Positions 23,987-33,572 of a stretch of DNA of 64,000 nucleotides are shown one piece after another. Made by a program: the position numbers and the translations under genes. Source of the stretch: Pseudanabaena galeata CCNP1313 (GTDB taxonomy: Bacteria; Cyanobacteriota; Cyanobacteriia; Pseudanabaenales; Pseudanabaenaceae); assembly GCF_029910235.1 (NCBI RefSeq), contig NZ_CP112874.1, forward strand, positions 558,001-622,000, read 5' to 3'. The number at the start of each line of letters is the position of its first letter. Position 1 is the first letter of the stretch. Under the pieces are notes generated by a model. The model was not told the DNA's origin and ran no database searches. It saw nothing but the letters and a program-made list of their open reading frames with translations.

Positions 23987-25270
23987 GTGTCAAAGTCTTT
24001 ATTTGATCAGGCAAGCGAGAGACTAGCCGATGCGATCGCCCATGTGAATATTTCTGAAGATGCGATCGAGCGATTAAAATCTCCGAAAGCAAGTTTGCAG
24101 GTTTCTATTCCAGTGAGAATGGATGATGGAACCTTGAAAGTTTTTCAAGGCTATCGGGTGCGCTACAACGATTTGCGGGGACCAACGAAAGGAGGAATAC
24201 GCTTCCACCCTAATGTAAATATGGATGAAGTAAAGTCCTTAGCATTTTGGATGACATTTAAGTGTGCGGCGGTAAATTTACCTTTTGGCGGCGCAAAGGG
24301 CGGCGTGGCTGTTGATCCAAAGCAGTTATCCAAGTTTGAATTAGAACGCCTTAGTCGTGGCTATATCGATGCGATCGCTGATTTTATCGGTGCAGATGTG
24401 GATATTCCTGCACCTGATGTGCAGACCAATCAGACGATTATGGGATGGATGGTGGATGAATATAGCAATATTCAACGACGGCTTTGTCCTGCCGCGATTA
24501 CGGGCAAGCCGATCGCGATGGGTGGCAGTCTGGGACGCGAAACCGCAACAGGATTGGGAGCTTTTTTTGCGATTGAAACTTTGCTGCCATTGTTGAAAAT
24601 GCAACGTGAAAGGACAACCGTGGCAGTGCAAGGCTTTGGAAATGTAGGTGCAGCGATCGCCGATCTGTTGAGCAAGGCAGGTTACAAAGTTGTGGCGGTC
24701 AGTGATTCTAAAGGAGGAATTTATGCTAAGCAAGGGTTAGATGTGCCGAGCATCATTAGCTATAAAAATTCGGCTCGCAGCTTTCAGGCTGTGTACTGTC
24801 AGGATTCAGTCTGTAATATTGTCGAACATCAAATCATTACCAATGAAGAATTACTCAAACTAGATGTCGATATCCTGATTCCTGCGGCGCTAGAAAATCA
24901 AATCACAGAACATAATGCTCACGAGATCCGCGCTAAATATATTTTCGAGATTGCCAATGGACCAGTCACACCTGCAGCAGATGCAATTTTAGAAAAACGC
25001 GGAATCATGGTATTTCCTGACATTTTAGTGAACGCAGGTGGTGTCACCGTCAGTTATTTTGAATGGGTACAAAATCGTAGTGGCTTGTATTGGACAATCG
25101 AAGAAGTCAACGATCGCCTGAAACACAGCATGATTGCCGAAACCTTGCGGATCTGGAAAATTGCTGACCAAAAACAAGTCTCCATGCGAACCGCAGCCTA
25201 TGTCCATGCCTTGACGCGCCTCAGTGAAGCGATCGATGCTAAAGGAACAAGGGCTTATTACGCCCAATAA
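23987..25270 (+). CDS. gdhA: glutamate dehydrogenase, Glu/Leu/Phe/Val dehydrogenase family
   Basis: About 427 residues from a GTG (a TTG three bases upstream is possible), spaced 6 nt from GGGAG. Conserved segments: GYRVRYNDLRGPTKGGIRFH, the catalytic-lysine block KCAAVNLPFGGAKGGVAVDP, IPAPDVQTNQTIMGWMVDEY, the NAD(P) Rossmann VAVQGFGNVGAAIADLL, and FPDILVNAGGVTVSYFEWVQ. Length and motifs fit hexameric NAD(P)-GDH, which interconverts glutamate and 2-oxoglutarate plus ammonium. Several hairpins follow. Confidence 0.95.
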   Translation: MSKSLFDQASERLADAIAHVNISEDAIERLKSPKASLQVSIPVRMDDGTLKVFQGYRVRYNDLRGPTKGGIRFHPNVNMDEVKSLAFWMTFKCAAVNLPFGGAKGGVAVDPKQLSKFELERLSRGYIDAIADFIGADVDIPAPDVQTNQTIMGWMVDEYSNIQRRLCPAAITGKPIAMGGSLGRETATGLGAFFAIETLLPLLKMQRERTTVAVQGFGNVGAAIADLLSKAGYKVVAVSDSKGGIYAKQGLDVPSIISYKNSARSFQAVYCQDSVCNIVEHQIITNEELLKLDVDILIPAALENQITEHNAHEIRAKYIFEIANGPVTPAADAILEKRGIMVFPDILVNAGGVTVSYFEWVQNRSGLYWTIEEVNDRLKHSMIAETLRIWKIADQKQVSMRTAAYVHALTRLSEAIDAKGTRAYYAQ

Positions 25271-25317
25271 TATCAAAACACGAAATAGCGTAGCCATTTC
25301 GTGTTTTGGTATTATTG
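25265..25317. terminator. hairpin at the end of gdhA
   Basis: CAATAATATCAAAACACGAA, ATAGCGTAGCC, then TTCGTGTTTTGGTATTATTG: a ~20-bp stem starting inside the stop codon region. A plausible terminator although its T-run is weak. Confidence 0.65.
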
Positions 25318-25414
25318 GATTTTGTTTTTAATTCATAAAAGTTTCGCTATACTTTCATGGATTGCTGTAATACTAGAAGAATATCCAATGCTTTGCACTT
25401 GAATCCAAACAAAG

Positions 25415-25457
25415 AAAACGCTTGAAAGCATTGCTTAGCAATGCTTTCAAGCGTTTT
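25415..25457. repeat. perfect hairpin between gdhA and RNase J genes
   Basis: AAAACGCTTGAAAGCATTGC-TTA-GCAATGCTTTCAAGCGTTTT. Perfect 20-bp stem. A second small palindrome, AAAATGGC-TAC-GCCATTTT, follows near 25490. The core TTGAAAG(C/T)xTTGCTT resembles the hairpin at 45943. Confidence 0.8.
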
Positions 25458-25517
25458 TCTGTGGGTCATTTGATCGGCAATTGCTGTAAAATGGCTACGC
25501 CATTTTGTGCATTGGTA

Positions 25518-27416
25518 TTAGACGGTTGCCGCAGTCCGCTTGCGTCTACCAGCACTCGCCGTTGCCGCACCTGTAGTAGTAACTACTTCACTATTCGCAG
25601 TCGTAACGTTACCATTACTTCCATTCTCAATCTTAGGAATCACTTTGCCGCTACCTGCTTTTAAAGTCACACCCAAAGCATTAGGCTTCGCGGCTGGAAC
25701 AGGTGCAGATTGCGTAGAATTTGGAGGTGTTTGTAATAGGAACACGATTACTGGTTTGCTTTGGATTTGTTGGCGCAAGACACGGGTGAGGTCGCGCTCA
25801 AGTTGTCCACGTAAGCCAGTCCAGTCAACTTCTAGAGAACCAACATTACGAGCAAAGTTACCCCAAGAATTGGACAAGGAATTATCGATCGCCTTAGCAA
25901 CTAGAGAAATAATCTGCGAATGTTCCATTGGTAGAACCACACCGCTTAGTTGAATATCAGGGGATGTGGCAAGCTTGCCATCCAGCCCAACGGATACGGC
26001 GATCGAGAAGATGCCTTCACCAGAAATCTGTTGGCGATCGCGCAATACATCACCCTTAACCATGCCATCGCGAGAAGAATCAACTAGTTCAACACCAGAG
26101 GGAACCTTATCGACAATTTTCATGTAGTCTTGGCAAACTTCAACCACATCACCATTTTCGGCAATCACGATATTTTCGCTAGGGATGCCCATTGCTTCCG
26201 CCATCCTTGCATGTTGTCTGAGCATTCTCAATTCACCGTGAGCAGGGAAGAAGAACTTTGGACGTACAAGGGCAAGCATCATCTTATGCTCTTCTTGAGA
26301 TCCATGTCCTGAAACGTGAATACCTTTGTCATTACCATAAATCACATTAGCCCCTAGAGCCATCAAGCGATCAATCGTCCGCACCACAGGAATCGTGTTG
26401 CCAGGAATTGGATTAGCAGAGAAGATTACAGTGTCGCCTTGACGTACTTCCAATTGACGATGGCTGCAAAGGGACATTCTTGTCAATGCTGACATTGGCT
26501 CACCTTGAGAACCAGTAGTCAAAATTAGAATTTGATCGTCACGATAATGACGTAGATTTTGCAAAGGTTGGAACAAGTCGTCGCGGCACTTGATGTAACC
26601 AAGATTACGCGCATGGGCAATGACGTTAAGCATCGATCTGCCAACCACGCCAACTACCCGACCTTGCTTATCAGCGATATCCAAAATCATGTTCACACGA
26701 TGTACAGAAGAGGCAAAGGTGGTGATAATCACTCGACCTTTTGCCATCATGATGTATTTCTCAAGGTTAGGATATACAGCCCTTTCCGAAGGCGTAATTC
26801 CAGGACGTTCAGCATTAGTAGAGTCACTAATCAAAGCCAATACGCCTTTTTCGCCATGTTCCGCAAGACGAGCAAGATCAAAGAATTCGCCATCAACAGG
26901 CGTATGGTCAATTTTGAAATCTCCAGAGTGAATCACCATCCCCGCAGGTGTATTAATGGCGATCGAGAAACTATCGGCGATCGAGTGAGTATTGCGAATG
27001 AATTCTACAAAGAAGTTAGTACCAACACGGACAATGTCGCGGGGCATAACACGGCGGAGTTCGGTACGATTTAGAACACCTGCTTCACGAAGTTTATCTT
27101 CCAGCAAAGCCATTGCTAAGCGAGGACCATAAATAACAGGAATTTCAAATTGCTTCAAATGGAATGAAATTGCACCGATATGATCTTCGTGACCGTGGGT
27201 GACGATCATACCCTTGATCTTATGTTTGTTTTCTCGCAGATAAGTCATATCAGGCAATACGACGTTTACTCCTGGCATCATGTTGTCAGGGAAAGACAAG
27301 CCCCCATCAAGGAGCATGATTTCGTCATTATATTCAAATACCCATGTATTTTTGCCAATTTCATGGAGTCCGCCGAGGGCAATGATTTTGAGTGCTGGTG
27401 CATTAGATGTAGTCAT
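25518..27416 (-). CDS. rnj: ribonuclease J
   Basis: 632 residues. Beta-lactamase fold with the HxHxDH metal motif THGHEDHIGA (H74, H76, D78, H79), ALISDSTNAERPG, the beta-CASP segment VIITTFASSVHRVN, and GHGSQEEHKMMLALVRPKFF. The C-terminal ~80 residues (from ~555) are Ala/Thr/Val-rich and end in basic GRRKRTAATV. This 5'-3' exonuclease/endonuclease matures and degrades RNA. Lies downstream of asd and dapA in the order common in cyanobacteria. Confidence 0.95.
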   Translation of the reverse strand: MTTSNAPALKIIALGGLHEIGKNTWVFEYNDEIMLLDGGLSFPDNMMPGVNVVLPDMTYLRENKHKIKGMIVTHGHEDHIGAISFHLKQFEIPVIYGPRLAMALLEDKLREAGVLNRTELRRVMPRDIVRVGTNFFVEFIRNTHSIADSFSIAINTPAGMVIHSGDFKIDHTPVDGEFFDLARLAEHGEKGVLALISDSTNAERPGITPSERAVYPNLEKYIMMAKGRVIITTFASSVHRVNMILDIADKQGRVVGVVGRSMLNVIAHARNLGYIKCRDDLFQPLQNLRHYRDDQILILTTGSQGEPMSALTRMSLCSHRQLEVRQGDTVIFSANPIPGNTIPVVRTIDRLMALGANVIYGNDKGIHVSGHGSQEEHKMMLALVRPKFFFPAHGELRMLRQHARMAEAMGIPSENIVIAENGDVVEVCQDYMKIVDKVPSGVELVDSSRDGMVKGDVLRDRQQISGEGIFSIAVSVGLDGKLATSPDIQLSGVVLPMEHSQIISLVAKAIDNSLSNSWGNFARNVGSLEVDWTGLRGQLERDLTRVLRQQIQSKPVIVFLLQTPPNSTQSAPVPAAKPNALGVTLKAGSGKVIPKIENGSNGNVTTANSEVVTTTGAATASAGRRKRTAATV

Positions 27417-27621
27417 AAGTTATCTCTTGTGTAAAGTAAAAAGTAAAAGGTAAAAATTGAATATTCTGAATATTCAAGGTGATTCAATTTAATGGGTGAA
27501 GCTAAACTCTGTGGTTATAAGTACTTAGATAGAATGACTAAAAAGGTGTATTCCCCCCAAGTTCATAACTATCAGAAGTAATAAAGCTTTATGTCTCTAA
27601 ATGTGAAGTTGTTAACCGTTG

Positions 27622-28515
27622 CTAGGAAAGAATGCCAACTTCTTGTAGTACAACTTTGAGCTTTGCTTCAAGGTCAGCATTACCAGCAACTAGAGGCGAT
27701 CGCACTACGCCAGTATCTAATCCCAATAAGCGCAAAGCTAACTTGAGAGGAATCGGATTACTAGTTAAAAATAAAGCTTTAAACAAAGGAAAAAGTTGAA
27801 TATGAATTTGCAATGCTTCTTGAACCTTGCCTGCGGCAAAGGATTGCATCATTGTTTGAAGTTGTTTGCCAACTAGATGGGAGGCAACGCTAACTACTCC
27901 CTTTGCACCCACCGCCATTAATGGCAATGTGAGAGAGTCATCGCCTGAATAGATCGCAAAATCGGCTGGTGTGAGGGCGCGAATTTGACTAGCTTGATCT
28001 AAATCACCAGTTGCTTCTTTAATCCCAATAATACTAGGGATCTCAGCTAGTTTGGCAACAGTCTCAGGTTCTAGTTTGCAGCCTGTGCGACTAGGAACAT
28101 TATAGAGAAGAATCGGAAGCTCTGGTGCAGCTTCGGCGATCGCTCGAAAATGTTGATATAAACCTTCTTGCGGAGGCTTGTTGTAATACGGTGTTACTTG
28201 CAGTGTACCATCTAATCCGAGGTGTGCGGCTTTTTGAGTAGCCTCGATCGCTTCAGAAGTGGAATTTGATCCCGTACCTGCCATGATCTTCGCTTTACCA
28301 GCGATCGCCTGCTGTAACACCGAAAACAATTTGTATTCCTCATCCCAACTTAGGGTTGGTGATTCGCCTGTCGTACCGCACACGACAATCGTATCAGTTC
28401 CCGTCTCCACCAAATGCATGGCAAGTTGTTCTGCTTTCGTATAATCGACTTTCCCTTCTCTATCGAAAGGAGTAATCATTGCTGTTAGTAAACGCCCGAA
28501 ATCGATTTCACTCAT
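27622..28515 (-). CDS. dapA: 4-hydroxy-tetrahydrodipicolinate synthase
   Basis: 297 residues. Landmarks: [33 protein letters not shown], the ITPYYNKPP-like [32 protein letters not shown], and the catalytic lysine in [13 protein letters not shown]. Condenses pyruvate with aspartate semialdehyde in lysine and diaminopimelate synthesis. Follows asd, its substrate supplier, on the same strand, with an 80-bp gap. Confidence 0.96.
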   Translation of the reverse strand: MSEIDFGRLLTAMITPFDREGKVDYTKAEQLAMHLVETGTDTIVVCGTTGESPTLSWDEEYKLFSVLQQAIAGKAKIMAGTGSNSTSEAIEATQKAAHLGLDGTLQVTPYYNKPPQEGLYQHFRAIAEAAPELPILLYNVPSRTGCKLEPETVAKLAEIPSIIGIKEATGDLDQASQIRALTPADFAIYSGDDSLTLPLMAVGAKGVVSVASHLVGKQLQTMMQSFAAGKVQEALQIHIQLFPLFKALFLTSNPIPLKLALRLLGLDTGVVRSPLVAGNADLEAKLKVVLQEVGILS

Positions 28516-28595
28516 AGATACTCATAAATAGAAGCTTGCCAACTTAATTTTGCTAGCTAAATAGTGTTTTGCACTGTTTATTGGAGTTTATTAAA

Positions 28596-29612
28596 TTAGA
28601 TGAGAGACTTAGCAATCAGTAATTCGGCGATCTGAACTGCATTTAAGGCAGCTCCTTTCCGAATTTGATCGCCGCATATCCATAATTCCAATCCATTAGG
28701 GTGAGAGACATCTTGACGAATTCGCCCTACCAATACATCATCTTTACCGCTAGCATCAATCGGCATTGGGAAATAATTTTTCGTAAAGTCCTCTACCAAC
28801 TCTACTCCAGATGCTGTAGCCAAAATTTCTCTAGCTTTGTCTGGGTTAAAGGGATGAGCAAACTCTAGATTAATTGCTTCAGAATGCGCTCGCAATACGG
28901 GAACCCGTACACAGGTAGCTGTGATCCGAATATCGTGATCGCCAATAATCTTGCGAGTTTCATTCACCATTTTCATCTCTTCCTCGCAATAGGAATTTTC
29001 TGTCATCGGTGAATTATGGGGGAACAGATTAAACGCAAGCGGATAGGGCAGGATCTCAGGTATAGCAGGCTCACCATTGAGTATTGCTTGAGATTGCACT
29101 TTCACTTCTTCCATTGCTCTTGCCCCTGCACCACTTGCTGACTGGTAAGTGGAGACGACGATGCGTTGGATTGGCTGCACCTGATGCAGGGGATATATGG
29201 CTACGGTCATCAAAATGGTCGTGCAGTTAGGATTGGCAATGATGCCTTTGTGCTGAAGAGCCGCTTCAGGATTGACCTCTGGCACAACTAGCGGTACATC
29301 AGGATGCATCCGAAAAGCACTGGAGTTATCAATGGAAATAGCTCCTGCCTTAGTGGCGATCGGTAACCATTTCTTAGAAATGCTTCCACCTGCGGAAGCA
29401 AGCACAATATCTATATCGTCAAAAGATGACTCAGTAACAGCCTCAATAATTAAATCTTGACCAGCAAAGGAGATCGACTTACCAGCCGATCGCTCTGAAG
29501 CCAAAAGCTTCAACTTACCTAAAGGAAAATTTCTTTCTTCTAGCAAAGCCAGAAGCTCTGTACCCACTGCGCCTGTCGCTCCAAGAATGGCAACGTTATA
29601 TTTCCTACTCAA
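28596..29612 (-). CDS. asd: aspartate-semialdehyde dehydrogenase
   Basis: 338 residues. Rossmann GATGAVGTELLALL, ASAGGSISKKWLP, the catalytic cysteine in GIIANPNCTTILM, SGAGARAMEEV, and RVPVLRAHSEAINLEF are all present. Reduces aspartyl phosphate, feeding lysine, threonine and methionine. The start is an uncommon TTG (MSRKYNVAILG): a strong GGAGG lies 6 nt ahead of it, which decides the start. Confidence 0.96.
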   Translation of the reverse strand: MSRKYNVAILGATGAVGTELLALLEERNFPLGKLKLLASERSAGKSISFAGQDLIIEAVTESSFDDIDIVLASAGGSISKKWLPIATKAGAISIDNSSAFRMHPDVPLVVPEVNPEAALQHKGIIANPNCTTILMTVAIYPLHQVQPIQRIVVSTYQSASGAGARAMEEVKVQSQAILNGEPAIPEILPYPLAFNLFPHNSPMTENSYCEEEMKMVNETRKIIGDHDIRITATCVRVPVLRAHSEAINLEFAHPFNPDKAREILATASGVELVEDFTKNYFPMPIDASGKDDVLVGRIRQDVSHPNGLELWICGDQIRKGAALNAVQIAELLIAKSLI

Positions 29613-29750
29613 TGAACCTCCAAAATAAAAACATCAAATTAGGTGGAAAACTTTTGCTAAGACGATGAAGTGACTTATGTATAGTTTCGTCATTTATGTC
29701 TTGCTTGACTATATATTAACAAACTTTCAGAATATTGCTAATTTTTTTGG

Positions 29751-30023
29751 CTAGGGACCTGTAAAAATTGCATCTTCAACATCTTGGCGACTGAGAGAAT
29801 AGGGAAATGCGCGTTGAATTTCTTTGCCACCATAGGCATCTTGGATATAGCGCACACGGATATCTTCAACATCCATCACGATTTCTGCTTGCCATGACGA
29901 TCGCGTAACACGCCAGACATTAGGATTCGACTGATCTTGGGAACATCCTTGCTCGTCTAGCCATGCTTCCAGCGCAGGCAAGGGATGATTATAGAGTGGG
30001 GTTGTAGGGGAGGGAAGCGCCAT
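29751..30023 (-). CDS. DUF3143 protein
   Basis: About 90 residues from the ATG of MALPSPTTPLYN. Segment HPLPALEAWLDEQGCSQDQS followed by WRVTRSSWQAEIVMDVEDI and IQRAFPYSLSRQDVEDAIFTGP is the conserved DUF3143 pattern of cyanobacteria. Function unknown. A TTG 21 codons upstream would overlap the J-protein gene and is less likely. Often found next to a DnaJ-like gene, as here. Confidence 0.75.
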   Translation of the reverse strand: MALPSPTTPLYNHPLPALEAWLDEQGCSQDQSNPNVWRVTRSSWQAEIVMDVEDIRVRYIQDAYGGKEIQRAFPYSLSRQDVEDAIFTGP

Positions 30024-30067
30024 AGCAGACGAGTTTATAGGAATTGTCAAAGAATTTATGAAATGTT

Positions 30068-30541
30068 TTACGGGAAGTAAGTCCAAAAAACTGATACAGG
30101 TGTGATCGCTTCAGGTAAAAGGCGATCGCCTCTTAGTAGGGCAACTAAAACAACTAGTACTAAACAAGCAACTAGCGTAGCACCAATTAACAAGAGTGAA
30201 AATAGTTCACCACCAGATAATGGTCGATCAGAAGGTAAACCATCATCATCTGCCGTTTGGAGGTTTTTGGGTGTTTGTTTTTGGGATTTTACACCATTAT
30301 CAAAGGTTGCGTACTGAAATCGGGAAAACTGAATACGGCGATCGTAAGCGCTGCGGCGCTCGGCATTACTAAGCGTTGCATAGGCTTCGTTAATTTGGCG
30401 AAAATTTTCAACGGCATCATCTTTAGGCAATTGGGTAGTATCAGGATGATAGAGCTTGCTAAGATCGCGATAAGCCCGACGAATATCGATTTCACTTGCC
30501 CAAGGAGTGACTCCGAGGATGGCGTAATAGGTTTTAGACAT
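30068..30541 (-). CDS. J-domain (DnaJ-like) protein with C-terminal membrane segment
   Basis: 157 residues. The J domain occupies residues 1-68 (YYAILGVTPWASEIDIRRAY, with HPD at LYHPDTTQ). A polar linker and then one TM segment (LFSLLLIGATLVACLVLVVLVALL) follow. No Gly/Phe or zinc-finger regions, so it is a type III J-protein that recruits DnaK at a membrane site. Confidence 0.88.
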   Translation of the reverse strand: MSKTYYAILGVTPWASEIDIRRAYRDLSKLYHPDTTQLPKDDAVENFRQINEAYATLSNAERRSAYDRRIQFSRFQYATFDNGVKSQKQTPKNLQTADDDGLPSDRPLSGGELFSLLLIGATLVACLVLVVLVALLRGDRLLPEAITPVSVFWTYFP

Positions 30542-30594
30542 AGCACTTACAGATATAATCTACAGACAAAGCCTACAAGTAACAGCTACTTTCA

Positions 30595-30659
30595 TTATGA
30601 AACCGATTTCAGGATTTTTAGAACCTTTGGCTCTAAAAATCCTGAAATCGGTTTCATAA
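30595..30659. repeat. ~29-bp stem hairpin in the divergent promoter region of J-protein and cdsA genes
   Basis: TTATGAAACCGATTTCAGGA, then TTTTTAGA / TCTAAAAA and the mirrored TCCTGAAATCGGTTTCATAA, with loop ACCTTTGG. It lies between two divergent genes, so both transcripts start in or beside it. Confidence 0.85.
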
Positions 30660-30688
30660 TTGTTCACCTTCTCAGTTGTGCTATTTTC

Positions 30689-31600
30689 ATGCCTTGGACT
30701 CGCATTATCAGTGCTTTATTAGTTATTCCCCTCGTACTAGCGGCGATCGCCCTAGGTGGATGGGCATTCACAGCCGCATTTGCATTGCTGGTGGTTTTTG
30801 GTGAGATGGAATATTTTGCATTGGTACGAGCCAAGGAAATTGTCCCAGCCAGCAAGATCACGATATTTGTCAGTTTAGCATTGCTGATCGTTTCACAAGT
30901 AAGAGTTGATCTTGCTGATGCAGTAATCCCGATCGCGGGAACATTTATTTGTTTTTATCTGTTGTTTCAGTCACGCATCGCCACGATTTCTGATATTTCC
31001 GCATCGATATTGGGATTGTTTTATGGCGGCTACCTACCTAGCTTTTGGGTGAGGATTCGAGGGCTTGGTGATGGCACAATTTTTGAAGTCAGCGATCGCC
31101 TGCACCAGTTTGATTTCTTTAATCAATTACGCAATATCGATCAGCTTTTGTGGCTGAAAATCACTTTTCCCGTATCCTCTGGGTCCGTTTATGTAGTGAT
31201 GGCCTTTTGCTGTATTTGGGCTTCCGACGTGGGAGCCTATATATTTGGCAAGGTGTTTGGGCGTACCAGACTTTCGGATATTAGTCCCAAGAAAACCGTA
31301 GAAGGGGCGATCGCAGGATTACTATGCTGCTGCATTACGGCGATTATTTGGGCTTTTAGTCTGGGATGGTATGAATGGTGGTTATCGGGTGCAATTTTAG
31401 GTTTATTAATCGGAGTTGCTGGTTTGCTGGGTGATCTGACGGAATCGATGATGAAACGTGATGCTGGGGTCAAAGATTCGGGGCAGATCATGCCAGGGCA
31501 TGGCGGCATTCTTGATCGAGCAGATAGTTATGTGTTTACTGCGCCTTTGGTGTATTACTTCCTGACTTTGATTCTGCCCCTTGTCCATAAAGCTTCCTGA
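30689..31600 (+). CDS. cdsA: phosphatidate cytidylyltransferase
   Basis: 303 residues from the ATG of MPWTRIISALL; the longer open frame upstream crosses the J-protein gene and hairpin and is rejected. Multi-pass membrane protein (about 8 segments). The family signature is at the end: KRDAGVKDSGQIMPGHGGIL then DRADSYVFTAPL, and CIWASDVGAYIFGKVFGRTR precedes it. Makes CDP-diacylglycerol for phosphatidylglycerol synthesis in the thylakoid and plasma membranes. Confidence 0.94.
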   Translation: MPWTRIISALLVIPLVLAAIALGGWAFTAAFALLVVFGEMEYFALVRAKEIVPASKITIFVSLALLIVSQVRVDLADAVIPIAGTFICFYLLFQSRIATISDISASILGLFYGGYLPSFWVRIRGLGDGTIFEVSDRLHQFDFFNQLRNIDQLLWLKITFPVSSGSVYVVMAFCCIWASDVGAYIFGKVFGRTRLSDISPKKTVEGAIAGLLCCCITAIIWAFSLGWYEWWLSGAILGLLIGVAGLLGDLTESMMKRDAGVKDSGQIMPGHGGILDRADSYVFTAPLVYYFLTLILPLVHKAS

Positions 31601-31630
31601 GCATTAACTTTTTTGCTGCTTATTGCTTAA

Positions 31631-31740
31631 CATGAGTTCGATATAGCCCATTAGCGGCGTGCTTCGCACGCCGCTAATGGCAAAAAATGGTAAGAATCGC
31701 CTAGCGATTCTTACCATTTTTCGCTTTCGTCGAACTGATG
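31631..31740 (+). repeat. palindromic element, family A, copy 1
   Basis: Complete copy: left end AGTTCGATATAGCC, hairpin 1 CCATTAGCGGCGTGC-TTC-GCACGCCGCTAATGG (the listed bases run as a single stem), hairpin 2 AAAATGGTAAGAATCGC-CTA-GCGATTCTTACCATTTTT, right end TCGTCGAACT. The ends AGTTCGA/TCGAACT are inverted. Short frames on both strands here are translated repeat. Confidence 0.9.
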
Positions 31741-31742
31741 TT

Positions 31743-31805
31743 TTCTTAATATCCAAGCCCAAGAAGGCGGCGCTTTGCGCCGCCTTCTTGGGCTTGGATA
31801 TTAAG
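31743..31805. repeat. hairpin between cdsA and prepilin peptidase genes
   Basis: CTTAATATCCAAGCCCAAGA, AGGCGGCGC-TTT-GCGCCGCCT, then TCTTGGGCTTGGATATTAAG: ~29-bp perfect stem at the end of the minus-strand peptidase gene (the stop is in its right arm). Acts as a likely terminator. Confidence 0.8.
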
Positions 31806-32628
31806 CTAGTCCAAACCAACCTAGATAAGTTGAAAGAATTGACTTACCAAAAAATAGTGAAATCGCGCCGCCCAAGGCTAAAAATGGTCCAAAGGGAATT
31901 GGCTGTTGTTTGCCTAAATCTTTAGTAAATATGGCAATCATTCCAACAAGAGTACCGATCGCCGAAGCAATCAAAAGTGTCAGCAAAACATTTTGCCATC
32001 CTAACCACATGCCAATCATCGCCGCAAGTTTCGGATCGCCACCACCCATCGCTTCTTTTTGTAGGAAGACTCTACCCACAATTCGCATAATGTCTAACAG
32101 CCATATACCTAGGACGGCTCCGCCGATCCCAAATAGTAACAGGGTGGGAAAAGCGAGGCGATCGCCAGTATTCATAAGAGCTAGACTAATTTGATAAATT
32201 AAACCTAATACCAAACCTGATTGCGTTAAAGAATTAGGCAATGTCATCGTATCAATGTCAATCATGGCAAGTGCTAGCAACCAACTGAGAAAGGCAGCAT
32301 AAAAACACAAAATTATGACTGGTATCGAAGTTCCGAAAGATGAGGCTACACACCAAAACAGAAAAGCAGTAAGTGCTTCGATCGCAGGATAGCGCCATGA
32401 CACAGGTGTATGACAATAACGACATTTTCCTTTGATCAAAAACCAGCCAATAATCGGAATATTATCGCGGGGCGCAAGTTGCCGTAGGCAATGGGGACAA
32501 CGCGATGGCGGATGTAAAATTGATAAACCTGCTGGAACGCGATAAATTACCACGTTTAAGAAGCTACCAATACAGCCTCCAAGAACGATCGCTAAACATT
32601 GTAAAAATAGAGATTCAAGTAATAGCAA
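31801..32628 (-). CDS. pilD: type IV prepilin peptidase (leader peptidase / N-methyltransferase)
   Basis: 275 residues, TTG start (no ATG is close). N-terminal domain with the zinc-type cysteines CPHCLRQL and CRYCHTPVSW, then about 7 TM segments. Catalytic aspartates are in AMIDIDTMTLPNSL and the GxGD-type AMGGGDPKLAAMIG. It cleaves and N-methylates type IV prepilins, which serve motility and DNA uptake in cyanobacteria. The final codons reach into the hairpin shared with cdsA. Confidence 0.92.
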   Translation of the reverse strand: MLLLESLFLQCLAIVLGGCIGSFLNVVIYRVPAGLSILHPPSRCPHCLRQLAPRDNIPIIGWFLIKGKCRYCHTPVSWRYPAIEALTAFLFWCVASSFGTSIPVIILCFYAAFLSWLLALAMIDIDTMTLPNSLTQSGLVLGLIYQISLALMNTGDRLAFPTLLLFGIGGAVLGIWLLDIMRIVGRVFLQKEAMGGGDPKLAAMIGMWLGWQNVLLTLLIASAIGTLVGMIAIFTKDLGKQQPIPFGPFLALGGAISLFFGKSILSTYLGWFGLA

Positions 32629-32642
32629 AGAATTAAGAAAAG

Positions 32643-32706
32643 TTTGTTAAATCAATAATAAATAAAAAAGAGCCAAGCATTGCTTGGCTCTTTTTTATTT
32701 ATTATT
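32643..32706. terminator. bidirectional hairpin terminator
   Basis: TCAATAATAAATAAAAAAGA, GCCAAGCATTGCTTGGC, then TCTTTTTTATTTATTATTGA. Long AT stem with T/A runs on both sides, between two minus-strand genes; it ends the DUF4189 transcript. Confidence 0.85.
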
Positions 32707-32719
32707 GATTTATTGGTGC

Positions 32720-33115
32720 TTATCTAGGTAAACAAATCGTGCGTGTTACTTTGCAATTTACGCCATCATAATCGCGGCAAACTTTGCGAGCAGTGGCTTC
32801 CGCTTGCCTACTTCTAGTTGCCCAAGCAGTCCCTGCTGCACCATTGCTTCCCTCAGCGATGGACATGCAAGCATTACGAGCCCACACCATCACCTCACAA
32901 TCTCCTGGAGCATTTCTACTTTCACATTCACTCAAGGCTCTATTTTCAGCAGCAGCACGAGTTCGATAATTCCAAGAATAGCCTTTGTCTTGAGTTGAAG
33001 GAGAGCGGGCGATCGCTCCAAAGCTCTGAGCTACAGCTTCTAGCGCTCCCACAGAAATTGTGGGGATGATAACAGCCGCCGCGATTGCTAAAGAATTCCA
33101 GAATCTTTTAGACAT
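32720..33115 (-). CDS. DUF4189 exported protein
   Basis: 131 residues from ATG (MSKRFWNSLAIAAAVIIPTI). A signal peptide of ~31 residues ends near ALEAVAQS. The mature part is a DUF4189 domain: FGAIARSPSTQDKGYSWNYR, AAAENRALSECESR, CEVMVWARNACMSIAEG, and a C-terminal cysteine pair (NCKVTRTICLPR). Predicted disulfide-bonded periplasmic protein of unknown function. Confidence 0.85.
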   Translation of the reverse strand: MSKRFWNSLAIAAAVIIPTISVGALEAVAQSFGAIARSPSTQDKGYSWNYRTRAAAENRALSECESRNAPGDCEVMVWARNACMSIAEGSNGAAGTAWATRSRQAEATARKVCRDYDGVNCKVTRTICLPR

Positions 33116-33456
33116 ATACAATCCTCTCTAAACCATTGGTGACTCCCTATATTTTGTATATTACCCCACTAGTCATATTTTTCTTAACTTCGTTTATATA
33201 TTTGTAACACCTAAGGCGAGAATTAAAGCTCGTGAAACCTTTGATTAGAAAGATTTTTAGCTGGTCTTTTAAGCAGGATTTAATTCTCAATAAAGCCATA
33301 AAAATACCCATTATTGAGAATGTACTAAGTTTTATCTGCTTAAGAATAATAAGCTATATAAAAATGTAGGGATTTGGTTTCCAAATCCTCTTTCAAGATG
33401 ACATAGCAACATTATGATCGAATGATCGACCATATTTGTTCTACATAAAATAACTA

Positions 33457-33572
33457 TATAGCTGTAGTCACTTGTATTAGGACAAATCAACACCCAGATA
33501 GTGTGAGGCGGCGCGAAGCGCCGCCTCACACTATCTGGGTTTATGTTCTAACAAGAATGGTGACAGCTATAT
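33457..33572. repeat. palindromic element, family C, copy 1
   Basis: TATAGCTGTAGTCACTTGTA start and GGTGACAGCTATA end (inverted ATAGCTGT/ACAGCTAT). Inner stem CCCAGATAGTGTGAGGCGGC through GCGCG-AAG-CGCGCC. Relatives at 58778-58893 and, partially, 5258-5336. Confidence 0.85.

Noticed and set aside
30257-30688. N-terminal extension of CdsA
   Set aside because: It crosses the J-protein gene in antisense and the intergenic hairpin; the ATG at 30689 gives the normal CdsA length.
31604-31925. Small frames on both strands around 31.6-31.9 kb
   Set aside because: They translate the family A palindromic element and the antisense of the prepilin peptidase gene.
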